64,000 nucleotides of DNA from Bradyrhizobium sp. CB1717 (GTDB lineage Bacteria > Pseudomonadota > Alphaproteobacteria > Rhizobiales > Xanthobacteraceae): assembly GCF_029714325.1 (NCBI RefSeq), contig NZ_CP121666.1, positions 2,294,001 to 2,358,000 of the forward strand. The letters are read 5' to 3'. Every line of letters starts with the position of its first letter. Position 1 is the first letter of the stretch. The notes under the pieces were generated by a model. It saw only the letters and a program-made list of their open reading frames with translations, did no database searches and was not told where the DNA came from. The position numbers and the translations under genes are program-made. Below, in pieces: positions 18,233 to 26,756 of the stretch.

Positions 18233-19108
18233 CTAGCCGCTGCTCTCGCCGAGCCCGAGAAACCGCCGGATCTCACCCAACACCTCCTGCGGCTTGTCGT
18301 GCTGCAGCCAGTGCCCTGCGCCGGCGATGGTCTCGACCCGCGCCTGCGGGAAATACCGCTCCAAGCCTGCCGCTTTGGCGCCTGCGAGGAAGCTCTCCCC
18401 TGCATTGAGCAGCAGCGTCGGGCAGGCGATGCGAGACCACAGCGCGACGTGATCGTCCGGCCAGAGCCGGTGCGGTGCACTGGCGCGCTGATAGGGATCG
18501 AACTTCCAGCTATAAGTGCCGTCCTCGTTCCGCCGCGCGCCGTGCGTGGCGAGATGCAGCGCAAGCTCGCGGGACAGCCGCCTGTTGTGCAACACCATCT
18601 GCGCGGCGGCGTCCGCGAGGGTCGCATAGCGGCGCGGCGTGCGGTCGTGCAGTCTGTCGAGCTGGCCCACCCATTTGCCGATGCGCTCGTGCGCCGGCGG
18701 CTTGGGCGCGTCCGGCAGCATGGTGACGCCGTCGAGCACGACGAGCTTGGTGACGAGCTCGGGGAATGACCCGGAAAAGATCAGGCTCACCATGCCGCCC
18801 ATCGAGTGACCGATGAGGGTGATCTGGGGCGCGGCGATGGTGCGGACCAGCTGGACGAGATCGTAGACATATTCGGTCAGCGCGTAGCTGCCGCCCCGCG
18901 TCCAGTCGGAATCGCCGTGACCGCGCAGGTCGGGCGCGATCACGTGAAAATGCGGTTGCAGCGAGCGCGCGATGACGTCCCAGCTGCGGCAATGATCGCG
19001 GCCGCCATGGACCAAGATGAGAGGCGGCGCGCTCTCGTTGCCCCAGTCGGCATAATGCAGCCGCAGGCCGTGCGATTCATAGAAGCGGTCGTGCGGGGCG
19101 CTAGCCAT
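18233..19108 (-). CDS. Alpha/beta-fold hydrolase
   Basis: The 291-residue protein has the classical features of the fold: an oxyanion-hole HGGRDHCRSWD, the DLRGHGDSD segment, the nucleophile elbow GHSMGG with S102, and a C-terminal GAGHWLQHDKP histidine. The lid region is about residues 130-225. Substrate is unknown. It overlaps the LysE-type exporter gene by 8 bp and is the last gene of an apparent HxlR-ketoacyl synthase-LysE-hydrolase operon. Confidence 0.87.
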   Translation of the reverse strand: MASAPHDRFYESHGLRLHYADWGNESAPPLILVHGGRDHCRSWDVIARSLQPHFHVIAPDLRGHGDSDWTRGGSYALTEYVYDLVQLVRTIAAPQITLIGHSMGGMVSLIFSGSFPELVTKLVVLDGVTMLPDAPKPPAHERIGKWVGQLDRLHDRTPRRYATLADAAAQMVLHNRRLSRELALHLATHGARRNEDGTYSWKFDPYQRASAPHRLWPDDHVALWSRIACPTLLLNAGESFLAGAKAAGLERYFPQARVETIAGAGHWLQHDKPQEVLGEIRRFLGLGESSG

Positions 19109-19733
19109 TTGCCGGCCGCCGCGCCAGCGCGAGCGAGAGGCCGAGGCCCGCGATGAAGACGCCGGAGCCCTGCGTGAGGCGCCGCATCAGACGCGGCCTT
19201 CCGATCAGCTGCGTGCGCGTCACGGAGGCTATCAGCACCACGACGACATCGGCGAGCGTGTTCAGCGTCACCGAGATCGCACCCAGCACGATGAATTGCA
19301 GCATCGGGTTCGGTCCCGCGGGATCGAGAAATTGCGGAATGAAGGCGAGGAAGAATGCCGCGGTCTTCGGGTTCAGCGCCTCGACCAGCACACCGTCGCG
19401 AAATGCGCGCTTGTCGCCGACGGCTTTGCTCTCGAGCGAGATCGTCCGGCCGGCGCTGCGAAACGTCTTGATGCCGAGCCAGACCAGATAGAGCGCGCCG
19501 ACAAACTTCACCGCGGTGAACAGTTCCGCGCTGGCGAGGATGATCGCGGAGATACCGAGGCTGCCGGCCACGACATGGACCATCCCGCCCAGCGCCGTGC
19601 CCGCCGTCGAGGCAAAGCCGCTCGCGCGGCCCTCGGACAGGGTTCGTGCCGCGACGTAGAAAATGCCGGGGCCGGGAATTGCCGCAATGAGGAATGCTGC
19701 GGCCAGGAACAGCCAGAAATTGGTTTCGGTCAT
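19101..19733 (-). CDS. LysE/RhtB family exporter
   Basis: The 210-residue inner-membrane protein has about six hydrophobic helices and family landmarks: FLIAAIPGPGIFYV near the N-terminus, GALYLVWLGIKTF in the middle and FRDGVLVEALNPKTAAFFLAF after the loop. Relatives export amino acids, homoserine lactones or related small molecules. The ATG at 19733 gives the usual N-terminus; a much longer open frame reaching 20756 is only the antiparallel-free extension over the ketoacyl synthase gene. It starts 44 bp after that gene and overlaps the hydrolase by 8 bp. Confidence 0.88.
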   Translation of the reverse strand: MTETNFWLFLAAAFLIAAIPGPGIFYVAARTLSEGRASGFASTAGTALGGMVHVVAGSLGISAIILASAELFTAVKFVGALYLVWLGIKTFRSAGRTISLESKAVGDKRAFRDGVLVEALNPKTAAFFLAFIPQFLDPAGPNPMLQFIVLGAISVTLNTLADVVVVLIASVTRTQLIGRPRLMRRLTQGSGVFIAGLGLSLALARRPANG

Positions 19734-19777
19734 CCTGTTTTGGTAACGCAGGCTGCCGCGATTGCAAGGCCTTCCGT

Positions 19778-21040
19778 TCAGCCCATCCGGCGGAAGATCA
19801 CGCTGGCATTCACCCCGCCGAAGCCGAAACCGTTGGAGATGGCGTGCTGCATCGGCATCAGCCGTGCACTGCCGGCGACGATGTCGATGCCGTCGGCGTT
19901 CGCGTCGGGGTTCTCGAGATTGAGCGTTGGCGGCGCGACCTGGTCGCGCAAGGCGAGCGCGGTGAAGATCGCTTCCAGCCCGCCGGCGGCGCCGAGCAGA
20001 TGGCCGGTGGCCGATTTGGTTGCGCTCACGGCGATGCCGCGGTTGCGGCCGAACAGCGTGGCGATGGCGCCAAGCTCGCTCTCGTCGCCGGCCGGCGTCG
20101 ACGTCGCATGTGCGTTCAGGTGCTGCAAATCCGCGGGCACGAGGTTCGCCTGCCGCAGCGCGATCTCCATGGCGCGGCGGGCGCCGTCGCCATCGGGCGG
20201 GCCCGACGTCATGTGGTAGGCGTCCGCCGTCGTGCCGTAGCCGACGATCTCCGCGATCGGTGTCGCGCCGCGGGCAAGCGCATGCTCGAGATCCTCGATC
20301 ACCAGGATGCCGGCGCCTTCGCCCATCACAAAGCCGTCGCGGTCGCGATCGAACGGGCGTGAGGCGCGCGCGGGCTCGTCGTTGAAGCCGCTCGACAGCG
20401 CGCGTGCCGCGGCAAAGCCGCCGAGGCTGACGATGTCGATGCAGGCCTCCGCGCCACCGCAGATCGCGACGTCGGCTTCGCCCGCGCGAATCATGCGCGC
20501 GGCATCGCCGATCGCCTGTACGCCCGCGGCACAGGCCGTGACAGGTGTGCCCAGCGCGCCCTTGTAGCCGTATTTGATCGAGACATGACCCGCGGCGAGA
20601 TTGGCGAGGAACGAGGGGATCGTGAATGGCGACAGCCGGCGTGCGCCGCGTTGCTCGGTGATGCGCACGGCTTCCGCCATTGCCGGGAAGCCGCCGACGC
20701 CGGAGGCGATGATCGTCGCTGTGCGTTCCAGCGAGTCTGCATCCTGCGGCGTCCATTTGGCCTGCGCGACTGCTTCTGCGGTGGCGAGCAGCGCGAACAG
20801 GATGAAGCGGTCCATCTTGCGCTGGTCTTTTGGCGCGGCAGCTTGCGACGGGTCGAAGCCGCCTTCGGCATCATCGGCCGTGTCGGGCACGATTCCGGCG
20901 ATGCGCGCCGGCAGCGCCTGCGCCCATTCCGGCAGCGGGCGCAGCCCGCTTTGGCCGGCGAGCAGCCGCCGCCAGGACAGTTCGACACCGCAGCCGAGCG
21001 GCGACACCGCGCCCATTCCCGTCACGACGATACGACGCAT
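19778..21040 (-). CDS. Beta-ketoacyl-ACP synthase (KAS I/II type), accessory copy
   Basis: The 420-residue condensing enzyme keeps the full C-H-H triad: C170 in TPVTACAAGVQ, H311 in LNAHATSTPAGD and H347 in SATGHLLGAAGG. It would extend an acyl chain with malonyl-ACP. It is not near acyl carrier protein or other fatty-acid synthesis genes; instead it is 1 bp downstream of an HxlR regulator and upstream of an exporter and a hydrolase. That setting suggests a special acyl product rather than bulk fatty acid synthesis, but the product is unknown. Confidence 0.9.
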   Translation of the reverse strand: MRRIVVTGMGAVSPLGCGVELSWRRLLAGQSGLRPLPEWAQALPARIAGIVPDTADDAEGGFDPSQAAAPKDQRKMDRFILFALLATAEAVAQAKWTPQDADSLERTATIIASGVGGFPAMAEAVRITEQRGARRLSPFTIPSFLANLAAGHVSIKYGYKGALGTPVTACAAGVQAIGDAARMIRAGEADVAICGGAEACIDIVSLGGFAAARALSSGFNDEPARASRPFDRDRDGFVMGEGAGILVIEDLEHALARGATPIAEIVGYGTTADAYHMTSGPPDGDGARRAMEIALRQANLVPADLQHLNAHATSTPAGDESELGAIATLFGRNRGIAVSATKSATGHLLGAAGGLEAIFTALALRDQVAPPTLNLENPDANADGIDIVAGSARLMPMQHAISNGFGFGGVNASVIFRRMG

Positions 21041-21041
21041 G

Positions 21042-21557
21042 TCAGTCTCCCACCGGCGCGATGGCCGGGTTCATGGCCTTGAGTGAAGCGAGCCGCTTGC
21101 GCATCAAGCGGCTGGCCCCTGGGCCTGCGATGACCACGGCATTGGCGAGTGTGATCGGCTGCATGTCGGTGGCATCGACCACGACGGGATCGAGCGGGCG
21201 GACATCCTCACGGCTCGCCAGCAGAATGGCTTCGCCTTTAGCGGCGAGATGCTTGTTGCCCCAGGCCAGCAGCGCCGCGACCACGGGGAAGAAATCCCGG
21301 GCCTTGTCCGTCAGCACATATTCGTAGCGCGGTGGCCGCTCCTGATAGCGGCGGCGGACGAACATGCCGCTGTCAGTGAGATGGGCAAGCCGCCGCGACA
21401 GGATGTTCGGTGCAATGCCGAGGTTTTTCGAAAACTCGTCGAACCTCGTCGCGCCCTGGAACGCATCCCGCAAGATGAGGATGCTCCACCATTCGCCGAC
21501 CGTCTCCACGGCGCGGCCGACCGGGCATTCCAGGATGGAAGGGGATTTCGGCTGCAT
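21042..21557 (-). CDS. HxlR-family transcriptional regulator
   Basis: The 171-residue protein has the HxlR winged helix: CPVGRAVETVGEWWSILILRDAF with the conserved cysteine at position 11, then FDEFSKNLGIAPNILSRRLAHL as the recognition helix and a basic wing RRRYQERPPRYEY. The C-terminal third is variable. HxlR proteins often sense aldehydes, quinones or redox stress. It is the first gene of a four-gene operon and has a near-perfect palindrome 17 bp before its start codon, which suggests autoregulation of the whole operon. Confidence 0.92.
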   Translation of the reverse strand: MQPKSPSILECPVGRAVETVGEWWSILILRDAFQGATRFDEFSKNLGIAPNILSRRLAHLTDSGMFVRRRYQERPPRYEYVLTDKARDFFPVVAALLAWGNKHLAAKGEAILLASREDVRPLDPVVVDATDMQPITLANAVVIAGPGASRLMRKRLASLKAMNPAIAPVGD

Positions 21558-21573
21558 GACGGGGAGGTTAGGT

Positions 21574-21600
21574 CAGTTACTTGCAAAATGCAAGTGACTG
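21574..21600 (-). promoter_or_regulatory. HxlR-type operator
   Basis: CAGTTACTTGCA (21574-21585), AAA, TGCAAGTGACTG (21589-21600): 11 of 12 arm positions pair. ACTTGCA-N3-TGCAAGT resembles operators I know from HxlR-family regulators. The position just upstream of hxlR fits autorepression. Confidence 0.72.
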
Positions 21601-21714
21601 GGTTGGCAGCATCCCGGCGCCGGTGGGGCGAGTTACGACCCTGGGAGGGCATCGTCGAAAAGGCGTCGCTGAAAGTTGAATGCGAGTTGGAGAATGGCCC
21701 GCGCGCCTTTGCTC

Positions 21715-21828
21715 CGTCATTGCGAGCGCAGCGAGCAATCCAGAATCCCTCCGCGGGGACAGGCTGAGTCTCCCCTGAGCCTCCCCTAAATCGGAGGCTG
21801 GATTGCCTCGCTGCGCTCGCAATGACGG
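21715..21828. repeat. Palindromic intergenic repeat, GTCATTGCGAG class, with longer spacer
   Basis: Outer arms CGTCATTGCGAGCG and CGCTCGCAATGACG are intact, and the centre is enlarged by CTGAGTCTCCCCTGAGCC-like sequence. The 437 bp between hxlR and the polyprenyl synthase gene consist largely of this repeat and the one at 21859. Confidence 0.82.
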
Positions 21829-21858
21829 TGTCGAAGCGATGGCGAGGCGATCTCACCA

Positions 21859-22002
21859 GCGTCGTCCCAGCGAAGACCGGGACCCATAACCACAGGGAGA
21901 GGTTTGACGAAGATTGGTCATGAAGGTGTAGCCGCGCGGTACGGTGACCGCGCGCTTACCGATGATCACGCGGTACGGGTCCCGGCCTTCGCCGGGACGA
22001 CA
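21859..22002. repeat. Dispersed repeat with GTCGTCCC / GGGACGAC ends
   Basis: The ends CGTCGTCCCAGCGAAGACCGGG and CCCGGCCTTCGCCGGGACGAC are partly complementary. A central CGCGCGGTACGGTGACCGCGCG hairpin follows a short linker. No gene is present in it. It lies beyond the 3' end of the polyprenyl synthase gene. Confidence 0.65.
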
Positions 22003-22038
22003 GCAAGGGCGTGGCGGCAGTGTGCCGATAACTGCGAC

Positions 22039-23046
22039 CTAATGCGACCGTGCCAAACAGAACGCCACGACCTGCTCCAGCGCGCTCTTCATCGGCGAGG
22101 ACGGGAACAGGGCCAGCGCGTCGACGGCCATGGCGCCGTAATGCTGGGCGCGGCTCAGCGTGTCCTCAAGCGCGCGGTGCTTGTTCATCAGCCCGATGGC
22201 GTGGTCGAGATCGCTGTCGCCGATCTCGCCGCGCTCCAGCGCGCGGATCCAGAAGGCGCGCTCGGTGTCGTTGCCGCGGCGGAAGGCGAGCACGACGGGC
22301 AAGGTGATCTTGCCTTCGCGGAAATCGTCGCCGGTGTTCTTGCCGAGCTTGGCGCTCTTGCCGCCATAGTCGAGCACGTCGTCGACGAGCTGAAAGGCGA
22401 TGCCGAGATTCATGCCGACCGAGCGGCAGGCGGTCTGCTCGGCCTTCGGGCGATTGGCGATGACGGGGCCGACCTCGCAGGCGGCGGCGAACAGCTCGGC
22501 AGTCTTGCCGCGGATCACGGCGAGATATTCGTCCTCGGTGGTCGCGGTGTTCTTGGCGGCGGCGAGCTGCATCACCTCGCCTTCGGCGATAGTGGCGGCG
22601 GCCGCGGAGAGGATGTCGAGCGCGCGCAGCGAGCCGACCTCGACCATCATGCGGAAGGCCTGTCCCAGCAGGAAGTCGCCGACCAGCACGCTCGCCTCAT
22701 TGCCCCAGAGCATGCGCGCCGACAGCTTGCCACGGCGCATCTCGCTCTCGTCGACGACGTCGTCGTGGAGCAGCGTCGCGGTATGCATGAACTCGACGGA
22801 GGCAGCCAACTTGATGTGGCCGTCGCCGGTGTAGCCGGCGAGGTTGGCCATGGCGAGCGTCAGCATCGGCCGCAGGCGCTTGCCGCCGGAGGAGATCAGA
22901 TGGTTGGCCACCTCCGGGATCATGGTCACGTCCGACCCCGTCCGCGACAGGATCGTGGCGTTGACGCGCTCCATATCAGGGGCGACAAGGGCAACCAGCT
23001 CTTCGATCGACGCGCCGGGAGTTTCGAAAGGTACGATGACGGCCAC
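22039..23046 (-). CDS. Polyprenyl diphosphate synthase
   Basis: This trans-prenyltransferase builds the long isoprenoid chain of ubiquinone (octaprenyl or decaprenyl; chain length is not settled here). The first aspartate-rich motif is LLHDDVVDESEMRRG and the second LVDDVLDYGGKSAKLG, with SSGGKRLRPML upstream. The GTG at 23046 is chosen because GGAGA lies 7 bp upstream; the TTG at 23058 overlaps that ribosome site and is unlikely. Length is then 335. It diverges from the DUF2007-TrmN6 pair. Confidence 0.92.
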   Translation of the reverse strand: MAVIVPFETPGASIEELVALVAPDMERVNATILSRTGSDVTMIPEVANHLISSGGKRLRPMLTLAMANLAGYTGDGHIKLAASVEFMHTATLLHDDVVDESEMRRGKLSARMLWGNEASVLVGDFLLGQAFRMMVEVGSLRALDILSAAAATIAEGEVMQLAAAKNTATTEDEYLAVIRGKTAELFAAACEVGPVIANRPKAEQTACRSVGMNLGIAFQLVDDVLDYGGKSAKLGKNTGDDFREGKITLPVVLAFRRGNDTERAFWIRALERGEIGDSDLDHAIGLMNKHRALEDTLSRAQHYGAMAVDALALFPSSPMKSALEQVVAFCLARSH

Positions 23047-23180
23047 GCCGGTCTCCAATATTTGCCCCGGAGGGGCTATTCTGATGGAAATACAATAGAA
23101 ACTGGCGGCGGATGCGGCAAGGCCTGCGGAACCATTGACATTTGCCGCTTTAGCCCCCTTTCAGGCAGGAGACCTCAGTT

Positions 23181-23408
23181 TTGCGTGAACTGGTTCGGAC
23201 CAACGATATGGTGCTGGTATCGGCGATCGGCGCGCTGCTCGACGGCGCCAATATCCATCATCTGGTGCTGGACCAGAACATGAGCATCATCGAGGGCTCG
23301 CTCGGCATTCTGCCGCGGCGGATCCTGGTCCATGAGGACGACGCCCTCGAGGCCCGGCAGCTCCTGACCGAGGCCGGCCTCAGCCACGAACTGCGCGGCG
23401 ATGATTGA
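23181..23408 (+). CDS. DUF2007 domain protein
   Basis: The 75-residue protein (TTG start) fits DUF2007: MRELVRTNDMVLVSAIGALL, a central LDQNMSI, and GILPRRILVHEDDALEARQLL. Members have a ferredoxin-like fold related to the PII signal domain and no established function. It overlaps the methyltransferase gene by 8 bp, so the two are translationally coupled. The same pair next to a polyprenyl synthase gene is, as I recall, usual in this order. Confidence 0.85.
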   Translation: MRELVRTNDMVLVSAIGALLDGANIHHLVLDQNMSIIEGSLGILPRRILVHEDDALEARQLLTEAGLSHELRGDD

Positions 23409-24168
23409 GGCCGCAGCAGATATCACCGAGGACGCCTTTCTCGGTGGACAGTTGCTCCTGAAGCAGAAGCGTTCCGGCCATCGCGCCGGGCACGACGCCA
23501 TCCTGCTCGCCGCGGCGACGCAGGCCGAGGCCGGGGACCGCGTGGTCGACCTTGGCGCCGGTATCGGCACAGCGGGCCTCGCGCTCGCCCGCCGCGTCGC
23601 AAGGATCAGACTGAGCATGGTCGAGATCGATCCGGAACTGGCGGAGCTGGCACGCGCCAATGCGGAGGCGAATGCGATCATCGCCGAGGCGATCGTGCTC
23701 GACGTCATGGCCGACCCGCAGGCGTTCGCGGCACATGGGCTGGTGCCCGACAGTGTCGACGTGGTGCTGATGAATCCCCCCTTCAACGATCCGGCGCGGC
23801 ATCGTGGGTCGCCGGATCAGTCCCGCCACACCGCGCATGTCGCGACCGGGGAGACGCTGCATGCGTGGGTGCATGCAGCGCGGCGTATCCTCCGATCGAA
23901 CGGCGTGCTGACTCTGATCTGGCGCGCAGATGGAATCGCCGAGGTTTTGGCAGCGCTGTCACGCGGCTTCGGCAGCCTTGTGGTCCTGCCGGTTCATGGC
24001 GAAGCGGGAAGGCCTGCGATCCGCGTGCTGGTGCGCGCGGTCAAAGGCGGCCGGGCCCCGACACGATTGCTGCCGGGCCTCATGCTTAACGAAGAGTCAA
24101 TCGTGCCTAAAAAAGAGGTGAGGGATATTCTGGAGGGGAGGGCGGTGTTGCCGCTGGCGGAGTCGTGA
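23401..24168 (+). CDS. TrmN6-like N6-adenine methyltransferase
   Basis: The 255-residue SAM enzyme has motif I (VVDLGAGIGTAGL, about 48-60) and the catalytic NPPF at 125-128, the signature of adenine-N6 or glutamine methylation. The N-terminal AFLGGQLLLKQKRSGHRAGHDAILL resembles TrmN6, which modifies A37 of tRNA-Val. That target is assigned by family resemblance only. It overlaps DUF2007 by 8 bp. Confidence 0.87.
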   Translation: MIEAAADITEDAFLGGQLLLKQKRSGHRAGHDAILLAAATQAEAGDRVVDLGAGIGTAGLALARRVARIRLSMVEIDPELAELARANAEANAIIAEAIVLDVMADPQAFAAHGLVPDSVDVVLMNPPFNDPARHRGSPDQSRHTAHVATGETLHAWVHAARRILRSNGVLTLIWRADGIAEVLAALSRGFGSLVVLPVHGEAGRPAIRVLVRAVKGGRAPTRLLPGLMLNEESIVPKKEVRDILEGRAVLPLAES

Positions 24169-24172
24169 CGGC

Positions 24173-24271
24173 CTACTGCGGAAGCGATTCCGTTTGCTGT
24201 TCGGACGAGGACGTGAAGCGAATCGCCGTGAAAAGCGCACCGATCAGCAGCAGCAGCAGATAGATCTTCAT
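24173..24271 (-). CDS. Small single-span membrane peptide, 32 residues
   Basis: The reading frame codes for 32 residues: MKIYLLLLLIGALFTAI, a hydrophobic helix, then RFTSSSEQQTESLPQ as a hydrophilic tail. A strong ribosome site (GGAGG) lies 7 bp before the ATG at 24271. The frame is compact and ends in TAG 5 bp after the convergent methyltransferase gene. It could be a membrane anchor or a regulator of a membrane complex; no family is recognised. The coding claim rests on the ribosome site and the amphipathic layout. Confidence 0.6.
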   Translation of the reverse strand: MKIYLLLLLIGALFTAIRFTSSSEQQTESLPQ

Positions 24272-24383
24272 GGCGTTTCCTCCGCTGCCTATTGCAGCTT
24301 CCCAACGGGAATTCTGCAAAACACGTTCCAGGCACTTTCAATGACACTCGCGTGATAAGAAATGGTTAATCAGAGGTAAGGGC

Positions 24384-25292
24384 ATGGCCGAACAATTGAA
24401 CGATCGTGGGAGTTCCGGCCTGGCCGACAAGCTCATGCAATATCTGCCGGCGCGCTTTCGTCCCGGCACGGCGGTCGTGCCGGTGGTGCGACTGTCGGGT
24501 GTGATCGGTGCGGTGACGCCGCTGCGGCCGGGCATGACGCTCGCGGGCGTCGCGCGGATACTGGAGCGGGCGTTTTCGTATCGGAACGCCAAGGCGGTGG
24601 CGCTGGTGATCAACTCGCCCGGCGGCTCGCCGGTGCAGTCGCGCCAGATATTCTTGCGCATCAAGCAGCTCGCGGCCGAGAAGAAGCTGCCGGTGCTGGT
24701 GTTCGTCGAGGACGTCGCGGCCTCCGGCGGCTACATGATCGCCTGCGCGGGCGACGAGATCTTCTGCGATCCGTCCTCGATCCTCGGCTCCATCGGCGTG
24801 GTCGGCGGCAGCTTCGGCTTCCAGGACGCGATCAAGCGGCTCGGCGTCGAGCGGCGCCTCTACACAGCCGGCGCGCACAAGGCAATGCTCGATCCGTTCC
24901 TGCCCGAAAACCCCGACGACGTCGCCAAGCTGAAGGCGATCCAGCGCGAGATCCACCAGATCTTCATTGCGCTGGTGAAGGAGAGCCGCGGCGTGCGGTT
25001 GAAGGGTGCCGACGACACCCTGTTCACGGGCGAATACTGGGCCGGCGAGAGCTCGATCGCGCTTGGGCTCGCCGACGGCATCGGCGATCTCCGCTCAACT
25101 CTTCGTGCCCGCTATGGCGAGAAGGTTCTCACCCCCGTGATTGCGCAGCCGACCGGCCTGCTGTCCGGTCTTCTCGGGCGGAAATCGCCCGGCGCGGGCC
25201 AGCTTTCGGCCCTGGAATCAATGGTCGGGCTGCCGGATGACCTGATCTCGGCGGTCGAGACGCGGGCGATTTGGGCGAAATTCGGGTTCTAG
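24384..25292 (+). CDS. S49 family signal-peptide peptidase (SohB/SppA type)
   Basis: The 302-residue protein holds the single-domain S49 core. The catalytic serine is S114 (DVAASGGYMIACA) and the general-base lysine is K166 (YTAGAHKAMLDPF). Oligomers of such enzymes degrade cleaved signal peptides in the membrane or periplasm. The N-terminus lacks a long hydrophobic anchor, unlike classical SppA, so it may be peripheral or cytosolic. Length matches the short S49 enzymes of alphaproteobacteria. Confidence 0.9.
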   Translation: MAEQLNDRGSSGLADKLMQYLPARFRPGTAVVPVVRLSGVIGAVTPLRPGMTLAGVARILERAFSYRNAKAVALVINSPGGSPVQSRQIFLRIKQLAAEKKLPVLVFVEDVAASGGYMIACAGDEIFCDPSSILGSIGVVGGSFGFQDAIKRLGVERRLYTAGAHKAMLDPFLPENPDDVAKLKAIQREIHQIFIALVKESRGVRLKGADDTLFTGEYWAGESSIALGLADGIGDLRSTLRARYGEKVLTPVIAQPTGLLSGLLGRKSPGAGQLSALESMVGLPDDLISAVETRAIWAKFGF

Positions 25293-25396
25293 GCGGCGCC
25301 CTCCCGCGCCATTTGGTCCGGCGCGAGCCAATTGCGGCGTAGCCCCGACTGCGCGACAATGCGTGTGGGGGCTGAGCACTAGACAAGGATCGACAG

Positions 25397-25588
25397 ATGC
25401 CGCCGTTCGTCGCTTTCGCGGGCGTCCTGGGCGGGCTTGCCGTGGTCCGCTGGGCCTACAAGACCGCCGTCCGGATCAACCAGGAGCTGGAGGAGATGCG
25501 CCTGTCGCGTGTCGCCGAGGCCGCTCATATGGGGGAAATCCAGACGCTGAAGCGCGACCCTGTGACCGGAGCTTACCGGCCGGGTTAG
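25397..25588 (+). CDS. Small conserved-looking hypothetical protein
   Basis: The 63-residue product has a hydrophobic, glycine-rich N-terminus (MPPFVAFAGVLGGLAVVRWAY), a charged helix (RINQELEEMRLSR) and a C-terminal TLKRDPVTGAYRPG. The last motif is a common ending of small alphaproteobacterial proteins of unknown role. A membrane-associated helix is likely. GGATCGAC precedes the ATG as a weak ribosome site. It lies between the S49 peptidase and glyQ. Confidence 0.68.
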   Translation: MPPFVAFAGVLGGLAVVRWAYKTAVRINQELEEMRLSRVAEAAHMGEIQTLKRDPVTGAYRPG

Positions 25589-25606
25589 CCGCGCCATAAA
25601 CCGCTG

Positions 25607-25703
25607 CCGTAAGGTGGGCAAAGCGAAGCGTGCCCACCACCAGCATCGGAGTCCCCGGAAAGATGGTGGGCACGGCGCAAGGGCGCCTTTGCCCACCCTA
25701 CGG
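25607..25703. repeat. Intact GTGGGCAAAG-class palindromic repeat
   Basis: CCGTAAGGTGGGCAAAGCG...GTGCCCACC, a central spacer, then GGTGGGCACGG...CGCCTTTGCCCACCCTACGG. Both half-palindromes are complete. This copy serves as the reference for the repeat split by the IS at 16793-18177. Confidence 0.85.
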
Positions 25704-25820
25704 CACCGTCCCTGACGGCGTGCAGCTAAGCCCGAATCCACCCCCTTTGCCTTGATTCCCATCCCCGCCGTCGATACGGTCCCGCGCGATTCAAAACCCC
25801 CCGCGAGAGCTGATCTGACG

Positions 25821-26756
25821 ATGGACGCCTCATTGCCCGCCCATATGCGCCCGGAACGCTCGTTCCAGGGCTTCATCCTCGCGCTCCAGCGGTTCTGGGC
25901 CGAGCAGGGCTGCGTGATCCTGCAGCCGTACGACATGGAGATGGGCGCGGGCACCTTCCATCCGGCGACCACGCTGCGCGCGCTCGGGCCAAAACCTTGG
26001 AACGCCGCCTATGTGCAGCCCTCGCGCCGGCCCAAGGACGGCCGCTACGGCGAGAATCCGAACCGGATGCAGCACTACTACCAGTTCCAGGTGATCATGA
26101 AGCCGTCGCCGCCGAATCTGCAGGAGCTGTACCTGAAGTCGCTCGCCGCGATCGGCATCGATTCCGCCGTGCATGACATCCGCTTCGTCGAGGACGATTG
26201 GGAGAGCCCGACGCTGGGCGCCTGGGGCCTGGGCTGGGAGTGCTGGTGCGACGGCATGGAAGTCAGCCAGTTCACCTATTTCCAGCAGGTCGCCGGCTTC
26301 GAATGCGCGCCTGTCGCGGGCGAGCTCACCTACGGGCTCGAGCGCCTCGCGATGTATGTGCAGGGCGTCGACCGCGTCTACGACCTCAATTTTAATGGCC
26401 GCGATGGTGATCAGAAGGTCACCTATGGAGACGTCTTCCTGCAGGCCGAGCAGGAATATTCGCGGCACAACTTCGAATACGCCGACACGGCGATGCTGTT
26501 CGAGCAGTTCAAGATGGCTGAAGCAGCCTGCCGGAAATATCTCGACGCCGGCTGGAAGGATGGCAAGCGCGAGGCGCATCTGATGGCGCTGCCGGCCTAC
26601 GACCAGTGCATCAAGGCAAGCCATGTCTTCAACCTGCTCGACGCGCGCGGCGTGATCTCGGTGACGGAGCGCCAGAGCTACATCTTGCGCGTGCGCGAAT
26701 TGGCAAAAGCCTGCGGCGAAGCCTGGATCCACACTGAAGCGGGCGGAGCGGCCTGA
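25821..26756 (+). CDS. glyQ: Glycine-tRNA ligase alpha subunit
   Basis: GlyQ holds the catalytic core of the alpha2beta2 glycyl-tRNA synthetase. The 311-residue protein has the class II landmarks [36 protein letters not shown] and [19 protein letters not shown]. The ATG at 25821 gives the family N-terminus; an in-frame ATG at 25752 would add 23 residues unlike the family. Its stop codon overlaps the glyS start (TGATG), so the subunits are translationally coupled. Confidence 0.97.
   Translation: MDASLPAHMRPERSFQGFILALQRFWAEQGCVILQPYDMEMGAGTFHPATTLRALGPKPWNAAYVQPSRRPKDGRYGENPNRMQHYYQFQVIMKPSPPNLQELYLKSLAAIGIDSAVHDIRFVEDDWESPTLGAWGLGWECWCDGMEVSQFTYFQQVAGFECAPVAGELTYGLERLAMYVQGVDRVYDLNFNGRDGDQKVTYGDVFLQAEQEYSRHNFEYADTAMLFEQFKMAEAACRKYLDAGWKDGKREAHLMALPAYDQCIKASHVFNLLDARGVISVTERQSYILRVRELAKACGEAWIHTEAGGAA

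Noticed and set aside
19101..20756. A 551-codon minus-strand frame covering the LysE gene and part of the ketoacyl synthase gene
   Set aside because: Only its last 210 codons (LysE family) are protein-like. The upstream part is a shifted frame of the ketoacyl synthase with a long Arg-rich composition.
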